Part shown: piece by piece, positions 58,208 to 64,000 of the stretch
Layout: each line of letters opens with the position of its first letter
Numbering within the stretch: position 1 is the stretch's first letter
Source of the DNA: Phytomonospora sp040655735
GTDB lineage: Bacteria; Actinomycetota; Actinomycetes; Mycobacteriales; Micromonosporaceae
Length of the DNA: 64,000 nt
Reading direction: 5' to 3'
Assembly (NCBI RefSeq): GCF_040655735.1
Contig: NZ_JBFAKK010000004.1
Location: forward strand, 496,001 to 560,000
Translations under genes and position numbers: made by a program
Notes under the pieces: model-generated
What the model was told of the DNA's origin: nothing
What the model saw: the letters and a program-made list of their open reading frames with translations, nothing else
The model's database searches: none

Positions 58208-58801
58208 ATGAACCGCCCCCTGCGCGCCGACGCCGCCCGCAACAGGCGCGCGCTCCTGGCCGCCGCCGCCGACGAGTTCGCCGAACACGGCCTCGACGCC
58301 TCCGTCGCCGACATCGCCCGCCGCGCAGGCGTCGGCAAGGGAACGGTCTTTCGGCACTTCGCCACCAAGGACGACCTGATCGCGGCGATCCTCACCGACC
58401 GCATCGACGCCCTCAACACCCTCGGCGAGAGCCTGATCACCGCCGAGGACACCGGCGCCGCGCTCGCCGAGTTCCTTACCGCCGCCGCCAGACAGCGCCA
58501 GGAACGCGACCTGTCCTTCCTCGCCGAGGCGAGCGAGGCGATGACGGAGGTGACGCGCGTGCGCGTGCGCATGCTGGCCACGCTCGACCGTCTCGTCGGC
58601 CGGGCCCGTGAGCAGGGAACGGTCCGCGACGACGTCACCGGCGCCGATGTCTTCCTGCTCATGTGCGCACCGAACTACGTCGCCGGTTACGTCCCGGACG
58701 CCTCGCCCGACCTGTGGCGCAGATACCTCGGCATCATCCTCGACGGCCTGCGCCCCGAAGGCGCCCGGCCGCTTCCGGAGCAGTCGCCGAACCTGGGGTG
58801 A
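58208..58801 (+). CDS. TetR-family transcriptional regulator
   Basis: A 197-residue TetR protein with the helix-turn-helix RRALLAAAADEFAEHGLDASVADIARRAGVGKGTVFRHFATKDDL. TAGTCT lies 7 bp before ATG 58208 and there is no Shine-Dalgarno sequence, so the message is probably leaderless. It likely represses itself and the divergent reductase through the two operators upstream. Confidence 0.92.
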   Translation: MNRPLRADAARNRRALLAAAADEFAEHGLDASVADIARRAGVGKGTVFRHFATKDDLIAAILTDRIDALNTLGESLITAEDTGAALAEFLTAAARQRQERDLSFLAEASEAMTEVTRVRVRMLATLDRLVGRAREQGTVRDDVTGADVFLLMCAPNYVAGYVPDASPDLWRRYLGIILDGLRPEGARPLPEQSPNLG

Positions 58802-58843
58802 GCTTCCAAGACTCCCGGCCGAGTCCCGTTCGGTCGTCACCGG

Positions 58844-59809
58844 TCATGGCCCCGCCGACCTCGCGTAATGGCGGGCGAGTTCGACGGCGAGGTCGCGCAG
58901 ACGGGCCTTCGCTTCGATGGGACCGTGCACGGTGATCGCACTCCCGAACGGCAGTAGTGCCCGCACGTCCTCCACCTCGCGGAAACGGATGGTGACCTTC
59001 ACGACGGAGGCCGCCGCGTCATGGTCGTCCGGGACGATCCGAGGGCCGAAAATCCGTCGCGCTCGGTCCAGCTGCGCCCGGTCAATGGTGGCGCTGACCT
59101 CCACGGCGTGGTCGTGTGCCCATTCCCCAAGGAGCGCGGCGGCGACGGTGGCCAGGGACTGGTTCTCCCGGATCCGCCGGGGCTCGGCGACCTCGCTCCA
59201 GGTCGTGATCCGTTCGAGCCGGTACATCCGCGGCACTCGCGTGTGGTCGGCGACGAGATACCAGGTCCCCGCCTTGGCCAGCAGTCCGTAGGGATCCACG
59301 ATGAGGTCGCGCGGGTGCGAGCGACGTGTGCCGCTGTACTCGATGCGCAGCCGGCGGCCCCGCCGCACGGGGCCGATCAGCGCGGCCGGGGACACGCCGT
59401 CGGCGCGCGCCTGGAGCCAGGGACGGCTGTCCACGTGCACCACGTCGGTGAGCGGCAGCAGCCCGTCCCCTCGACGTGAGCGCGAGGCGGCGATCTTGGT
59501 GAGCGCACGCCGAGTCTCCGCCGAGGCCTCCAGCTCCTCCCGTTGTTTCTCGTCGAGGCCAACGAGCGACAGGTGGTCACGCTCGTCGGGAGTGAGGCGC
59601 GTGAGATCGGGGCCCGACCCGGGCAGCATGGTCACGCCTCCGTGGCGCCCCCGCTGCGCGGTCACCGGAAGTCCGGCGTCGCGGAGCCAGTTCAGGTCCC
59701 GGGTGACGGTCCGAAGGGACACACCGAGCGCCGAGGCGAGGTCGTGCGTGGTCACCGCGTCCCTCGATTCGAGGAGCAGCATCAGGGAGAAGAAGCGGTC
59801 CGGAGTCAC
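58844..59809 (-). CDS. YafY-type HTH/WYL-domain regulator
   Basis: A 321-residue protein: N-terminal HTH_11 (DRFFSLMLLLESRDAVTTHDLASALGVSLRTVTRDLNWLRDAG) and a WYL domain (GLLAKAGTWYLVADHTRVPRMYRLERI). WYL proteins sense nucleotides or single-stranded DNA, or act as ordinary metabolite-responsive repressors. The start is GTG 59809. It is divergent from a VOC protein, with the near-palindrome atttccgaaaat (59820-59831) between them. Confidence 0.92.
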   Translation of the reverse strand: MTPDRFFSLMLLLESRDAVTTHDLASALGVSLRTVTRDLNWLRDAGLPVTAQRGRHGGVTMLPGSGPDLTRLTPDERDHLSLVGLDEKQREELEASAETRRALTKIAASRSRRGDGLLPLTDVVHVDSRPWLQARADGVSPAALIGPVRRGRRLRIEYSGTRRSHPRDLIVDPYGLLAKAGTWYLVADHTRVPRMYRLERITTWSEVAEPRRIRENQSLATVAAALLGEWAHDHAVEVSATIDRAQLDRARRIFGPRIVPDDHDAAASVVKVTIRFREVEDVRALLPFGSAITVHGPIEAKARLRDLAVELARHYARSAGP

Positions 59810-59905
59810 GCCCCGAAGTATTTCCGAAAATCACGCCGCAATGCGGCGCATATTCTCGCCAGGCTGATGGACGCGTTCAACAGCGACGAACTGAAGGGAA
59901 CGACC

Positions 59906-60271
59906 ATGACCGCATCCATCGTCTCCATCGTCTATGTCACCGACGCTCCGGCGGCGGCCCGCTTCTACGGCGAGCTGCTCGACCTGAAGCCCTCTTTGGA
60001 GACGCCCTCGTACATCGCCTTCGACCTCGGCCCCGGCGCCGACCTCGCCCTGTGGGCGGACCGGTTCGACGGCCTCACTCCCGACGTCCCCCGCACCAGC
60101 GAGATCTGCCTCGCCGTCGACGGCGGGTCCACCGAGATCGACGCGATCCATGAACGGTGGCGCGCCAAGGGGGTCACCATCCTGCACGGGCCCCAGGACG
60201 CGATGTTCGGCCGCACGTTCCTGGCCGCCGACCCCGACGGAAACCGCATCCGCGTCGCCCCGCAGGACTGA
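59906..60271 (+). CDS. VOC-family (glyoxalase/bleomycin-resistance-fold) protein
   Basis: A 121-residue protein with one VOC domain (IVSIVYVTDAPAAARFYGELLDL ... FLAADPDGNRIRV). It could bind or modify a small molecule; the metal ligands are not obviously complete, so binding or sequestration is as likely as catalysis. ATG 59906 follows GAAGGGA. It is paired with the divergent WYL regulator. Confidence 0.88.
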   Translation: MTASIVSIVYVTDAPAAARFYGELLDLKPSLETPSYIAFDLGPGADLALWADRFDGLTPDVPRTSEICLAVDGGSTEIDAIHERWRAKGVTILHGPQDAMFGRTFLAADPDGNRIRVAPQD

Positions 60272-60280
60272 CGCCGGAGG

Positions 60281-60316
60281 GAGGCGGGCGCGACATCGAG
60301 ATGCCGCGCCCGCCTC
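60281..60316 (+). terminator. Terminator hairpin after the VOC gene
   Basis: A perfect 12-bp stem (gaggcgggcgcg / cgcgcccgcctc) closes on a 12-nt loop 9 bp past the VOC stop codon. Confidence 0.75.
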
Positions 60317-60401
60317 CGCCCTCACCGTGGCGGTGCTCGAAAGTCCTCGCGCAGCCCATGCCCCATCAGGCCCGCTTCTGCCAGAGGCTCCACCTCGGGA
60401 C

Positions 60402-60812
60402 TTACCGCCCGGGCGCCGGTTCCGGGCTGTTGTGACAGGCGGCGATCAGCCACCGGCCGTCCCGCTTCTCGAAGACCCAGGTCGCGTTCACCTTGCCGGT
60501 GTCGGCGACGTCGGTCTCGCCGGGGAACAGGATGCCGGATTCGCTGACGACGATCGCGGCGTCCTCCCCGACGAAGCGGAGGCTTAGCCGCTCGTTGTGG
60601 GTCGAGGTGCCCTTGAGCGGCCCGACGAAGGCCATCGCCGTGTTCTCCGCGATCACCGTGCGGCTGTCGCGGAGCGAGCCGGGCATGATGGCGGTCGCGT
60701 CCGCGGTGTAGTCGGCGACCATGCCGTCGGCGTCGCCGAACTCCCAGGCCTTGTAGGAGTCGGCGAGAACGGCGTTGATGGCGGCCTCGTCCTGCGCGCG
60801 ACTGTGTGGCAC
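60402..60812 (-). CDS. SgcJ/EcaC-type NTF2-like protein
   Basis: A 136-residue NTF2/SnoaL-fold protein (RAQDEAAINAVLADSYKAWEFGDADGMVADYTADATAIMPG...TWVFEKRDGRWLIAACHNS), a family annotated as SgcJ/EcaC oxidoreductase. Its function is generally unknown. I chose GTG 60812, preceded by GGGAG at good spacing. The degraded sigma-factor gene lies just upstream on the same strand. Confidence 0.85.
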   Translation of the reverse strand: MPHSRAQDEAAINAVLADSYKAWEFGDADGMVADYTADATAIMPGSLRDSRTVIAENTAMAFVGPLKGTSTHNERLSLRFVGEDAAIVVSESGILFPGETDVADTGKVNATWVFEKRDGRWLIAACHNSPEPAPGR

Positions 60813-60889
60813 CCGAATTCTCCCTTGTGGCCGGGTCGCTCGGGTGGTCCGGCGAACTCGGTGGTACATACCGGCGGCGGGGCCGAAAC

Positions 60890-61873
60890 TCATCGCGGCG
60901 GCGGCAAGAGAACGCGGTGTCGGGCTCTCAGCGTGGCGGGGAGCTCGAAGGAGGCGAACACCTCGGCGTCCGGAACACCGAGCTGCGGCTGATGCCGTTC
61001 TCCGTGACCGTGAGGACCTGGAGCGTGTGCAGCTCGAAGGCGCCACTCGCGGCGCGGTTGAAGGCGGCGAACGCCGGCTGCGCGTTGGCGCCGACCGGCA
61101 GGAACCGCCACTGGTCGCCGTTCTCGGCGAACACCCAGCCCATGAACACGCCGTAGTTCTCGTGCCCGGCGAACCAGCTGACCATCGGGGGCATCTCCAT
61201 GCGGACGTCATCGGTGAGCAGTCGTTTCAGTCCTTCGACGTCAGCGGACGCGAAGGCCTCCATGTACCTGTCCACCCAGGCGCGCTGCTCGCTCTCGGAT
61301 GGTTCGGCGAGCCGCTCCCGCACGATCCCCGCCTCCCTGGGGCCGGCTCTGGCCCGTTGCAGGGAACTGTTGACCGAGGCCGTGGTGGTGTCCAGGATGT
61401 CGGCCGCTTCGGCCGCGGAGAAATGGAGCCCTCACGCAGGATCAACACCGCGCGCTGCCGGGCGGAGAGAGGTGCTGCGCGGCGGCGACGAAGGCGAGCC
61501 GGAGGCCGCTGCGGTCGATCGCGGCCGCTTCGGGTTCACCCAGGCCCAGCCGAGAGTCGGGGAGCGGCTGAAGCCAGGTGACCTCACCACCGTGGACGAA
61601 CTCCCGGCGCGGGTCACTCTCGGAGACCAGGCCGGAGGGCGGCGGACGGCTACCGCGGCTCTCCAGCGCGGTGAGGCAGGCGTTGGTCGCGATGCGGTAC
61701 AGCCAGGTCCGCGGGGAGCCGCGGCCCTCGTCGTAGCGGTCCTGCGCGCGCCACGCTCGCAGGAAGGTCCCCTGGACCGGATCCTCGGCATCGTGGACCG
61801 AGCCGAGCATCCGCTAGCAGGGGGCCGGCAGCTCCGGCCGGTATGGATCGATCCTGCGATCGAATTCCTCCAC
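60890..61873 (-). pseudogene. Inactivated SigJ-like ECF sigma factor with SnoaL domain
   Basis: All parts of an ECF sigma factor with a C-terminal SnoaL domain are present, but in different frames. Region 2 reads MLGSVHDAEDPVQGTFLRAW but is preceded, one codon away, by an in-frame TAG at 61816-61814 (context RPELPAPC-stop-RMLGS). The frame shifts near 61460 (to SARQRAVLILREGSIS), again near 61425 (to SAAEAADILDTTTASVNSSL) and again near 60975 (to PDAEVFASFELPATLRA). One nonsense change and three indels make a functional product unlikely. Confidence 0.82.
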
Positions 61874-61926
61874 CGTCGGCGCGTCGACTCCATGGCGGTC
61901 GAGACTAGACGGCCGGCCTCCCGCGG

Positions 61927-62562
61927 TCAGGAGTCGAGGCCGAGGTCCAGCCCGCGTGCCATGACCACGCGGGCGCTGCCGTCGGCGAGCCGGTAGCTGA
62001 GGCCGACGACAGCGGTTCGCCCGTCGGCGACGCGTTCGGACAGCGTCCGGGAACGGTCGAGGAGAAGGTCGGCGGTGTGCCCGACATGTTCGGCGATGAT
62101 GTCGTCGGGCTTCACGTGGCCTGCGGCCCGCGCGGCCAGCACGCTGGGGGTGACGCGCTCGACGATGTCCCGGACGTACCCGGTCGGCGTGGCCCCGCCT
62201 TCCAGCGCGGCCGACGCCGCCGCTATCGCCCCGCAGGAGTCATGGCCGAGGACCACCACGAGCGGGCAGTCCAGTATCTGCACCCCGTACTCGATGCTGC
62301 CCAGCACTTCCGCGCCCACGACGTGACCGGCCGTTCGCACCACGAACAGGTCGCCCAGGCCACGGTCGAAGATGATCTCCGCGGCCAGCCGTGAGTCAGA
62401 GCACCCGAAGAGGACCGCGAAGGGGCGCTGACCCGGCGCGATCTCGGCGCGGCGCGCGGCGTCCTGATTGGGATGCTCCGAGTCGCCCGCCACGAAGCGC
62501 CGGTTGCCGGCGAGCAGCAGTTCGAAAGCTTCACCGGGGGCCGGAGAGTCGATCATCGCCAT
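61927..62562 (-). CDS. Beta-class carbonic anhydrase
   Basis: A 211-residue beta-carbonic anhydrase with zinc ligands C54 (GCSDSR, with D56), H107 and C110 (GHDSCGA). It interconverts CO2 and bicarbonate in the cytoplasm. ATG 62562 begins MAMIDSPAPGEAFELL. It is a single gene, followed on the same strand by the degraded sigma factor. Confidence 0.94.
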   Translation of the reverse strand: MAMIDSPAPGEAFELLLAGNRRFVAGDSEHPNQDAARRAEIAPGQRPFAVLFGCSDSRLAAEIIFDRGLGDLFVVRTAGHVVGAEVLGSIEYGVQILDCPLVVVLGHDSCGAIAAASAALEGGATPTGYVRDIVERVTPSVLAARAAGHVKPDDIIAEHVGHTADLLLDRSRTLSERVADGRTAVVGLSYRLADGSARVVMARGLDLGLDS

Positions 62563-62641
62563 GGCCGCAGCTTAGGGCAACGGCAGCCACAACGAACAGA
62601 GAAGCATCCGGTCCTTCCCGCGAAGCCGGAGCACGACCGTC

Positions 62642-64000
62642 TCATCGATCGCAGTACCTCGGCCGCGAGCCGTCCTCCGTGGGCCAGGTCGGCTTCACGA
62701 ACACGCTCTGCCCATCGGGCTGCAACGTCACCAGCGGCATGTACTTGCGCTGCGGGTTACCGCCCTTGTCGAGTGCGATCGTGCCGGTGACGCCGTCGAC
62801 GACGGTGCATTCACCGAAGCGGCCCCAGGCCTGTTCGACGTGTTCGAGGCTCGGTGCGGTCTCACCGCTGAGGCGGACGGCGATGATGGCGATGCGCGCC
62901 GAGTCATAGCCGATCATCGCGTGTCCGTCGTTGTCGGGACCGCCGGCGAAGTGAGTTCCGTAGGAGTCGAGGAAGCGGCTGAACTCCTGCACGCTCGGGT
63001 CCTTGCCGGCGGCGAAGTTCCACTGGGAGGGGTGCGCGAGCGCGGTGTACTCGACCGTCACGTTCCCATTGGTCAGCGCGGCGTGTCCGCTGTCGGTGAG
63101 GATCGTCTCGGTGGCGTCGTCGCCGGTGATGACGCGGATCGGGTTGGCGCGGCACTCGGCGTTGCGGGAGGCCAGGCTGGTCAGGAACTCCGACAGGCCG
63201 ACGCGTCCGCGGCCGGCGAACAGCACGACGTCGGGCGGGCGGCTGCAGATGTTGTTGCGGATGTCGTCCATGGTCTGCAGCAGTCCGTCAAGACTGCTGT
63301 CGTACTCCTCGTACATCTCCGCCAGGTCGGGGAAACGCGCGATGAACTCCTGGGCCAGGGTCTCGGTGTAGGTGTCGCCGGCCCGCACGTCGACGATCAT
63401 CGTCGGCCGTTTCGCCCCCGTGCCGAGCACGTTGGCCAGGGCGGCGACCTCCTGCGCGTTGGTCGGGCCGACCCGCGCGAAGTAGCGCAGCGGTCCGACG
63501 TCGGGGTCCACGGCGGGGTCGGCCGTCATCGCCGCGGCGACGGTGGGGATACCGGCGGCGTCGAGGGCGCCGATGGCCTCGAATGTGCCGTCGAAGCTCG
63601 GACCGAATCCCACCACGGCCCGCAGCCGATCCCCGCCCTGCGCCCTTCGCGTCAGTTCGTCGACGACGAACCGCCACTCGGCGGTCTCGGCGCCCGGATT
63701 GGCCAGCAGGAGCCGCAACTGCGGTTCGACGGGATTGTCGGTGCCGGTCTCGCGATTCCAGTTGTACTGCGCGAGGTAGGCGCCCCGGAGCTCGTCGTTG
63801 ATGGCATCGTGGTCCTGCGTGTCACCCTCCCCGAGGGTCATCGGGATGAAGTAGGCGATGCTCACCGACGACAGACCGGACTCCTCGACCCGCCGGTTCT
63901 CCGCGAGGATCTTCGCCGAGGCCTCGGCGAATTCGGGCGCGAAGACGAACTCCCCGTCGGTGACGCCGACGCATTCGTCGCGCTCCCCGGTCTCCTTGAG
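62642..64000 (-). CDS. Periplasmic-binding-fold (type 1) protein, 5' end outside the window
   Basis: The frame is open to the right edge, giving 452 residues of C-terminal sequence without a visible start. It has the type-1 solute-binding pattern: IAYFIPMTLGEGD, LRAVVGFGPSFDGTFEAIGALDAAGIPTVAA, GHAMIGYDSARIAIIAVRLSG and VTGTIALDKGGNPQRKYMPLV. The visible part is longer than a standard solute-binding protein, so an extra N-terminal region or domain is likely. An internal GTG at 63865 could mimic a start but has coding sequence upstream in the same frame. The ligand is unknown. Confidence 0.82.
   Translation of the reverse strand, partial: LKETGERDECVGVTDGEFVFAPEFAEASAKILAENRRVEESGLSSVSIAYFIPMTLGEGDTQDHDAINDELRGAYLAQYNWNRETGTDNPVEPQLRLLLANPGAETAEWRFVVDELTRRAQGGDRLRAVVGFGPSFDGTFEAIGALDAAGIPTVAAAMTADPAVDPDVGPLRYFARVGPTNAQEVAALANVLGTGAKRPTMIVDVRAGDTYTETLAQEFIARFPDLAEMYEEYDSSLDGLLQTMDDIRNNICSRPPDVVLFAGRGRVGLSEFLTSLASRNAECRANPIRVITGDDATETILTDSGHAALTNGNVTVEYTALAHPSQWNFAAGKDPSVQEFSRFLDSYGTHFAGGPDNDGHAMIGYDSARIAIIAVRLSGETAPSLEHVEQAWGRFGECTVVDGVTGTIALDKGGNPQRKYMPLVTLQPDGQSVFVKPTWPTEDGSRPRYCDR

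Noticed and set aside
63288..63865. Accepting GTG 63865 as the true start of the last gene
   Set aside because: Coding-quality sequence continues in the same frame to the window edge, so the start is outside.

Overview
The window is chromosomal DNA of a very GC-rich actinobacterium. Support comes from G/C-saturated third codon positions, frequent GTG and TTG starts, many Tat-type signal peptides, several leaderless-looking promoters, rare TTA codons, and a large set of one-component regulators (IclR, TetR, Lrp, AraC, MarR, WYL, and XRE-NB-ARC-TPR). A Streptosporangiales/Actinomadura-like or Streptomyces-like soil organism is my inference; nothing in the window proves the genus. I recognised no rRNA, tRNA, CRISPR array, prophage or insertion sequence.

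Layout. 1-10.7 kb: a catabolic locus. One arm (minus) encodes an ABC solute-binding lipoprotein, a cupin, a ThDP-dependent decarboxylase/synthase and an aldehyde dehydrogenase. The divergent arm (plus) encodes an IclR regulator, a CaiB-type CoA-transferase and a citryl-CoA-lyase-like enzyme. Next come a dehydroshikimate-dehydratase/HPPD-like fusion, a quinate/shikimate dehydrogenase and a divergent TetR regulator. 10.7-15.4 kb: secreted proteins (ThuA, quinoprotein with a cupredoxin-like tail, and an amidase coupled to a tiny Tat-leader ORF). 15.4-29.4 kb: mostly single genes (PHP hydrolase, S51 peptidase, three MFS pumps, Lrp/LysE, LPXTG surface protein, AzlCD, DEDDh exonuclease, membrane-anchored MazF-like protein, GNATs). 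29.5-34.1 kb: a tight sulfatase / methyltransferase / formylglycine-generating enzyme / HAD operon. 34.2-40.2 kb: an alpha/beta hydrolase, an AraC regulator and four unrecognised proteins.

40.3-49.2 kb: two paralogous XRE-NB-ARC-TPR (STAND) regulators flank an NlpC/P60 endopeptidase and a peptidoglycan-binding lysozyme-like protein, followed by an M23 endopeptidase coupled to a DUF11-like membrane protein. This looks like a cell-wall remodelling island. 49.6-53.9 kb: a Tat-exported GH71/99-like glycosidase and a UvrA-like ATPase. 54-64 kb: small regulator/enzyme pairs with clear operators (MarR with an esterase, TetR with an MDR reductase, WYL with a VOC protein), a beta-carbonic anhydrase, several degraded genes (solute-binding protein, amine oxidase, SigJ-like sigma factor), and a periplasmic-binding-fold protein running off the right edge.

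The best candidates for undescribed biology are three. First, the divergent catabolic locus, whose fused dehydratase domain has altered metal ligands. Second, the sulfatase-maturation operon with its extra methyltransferase. Third, the pair of STAND regulators bracketing cell-wall hydrolases.
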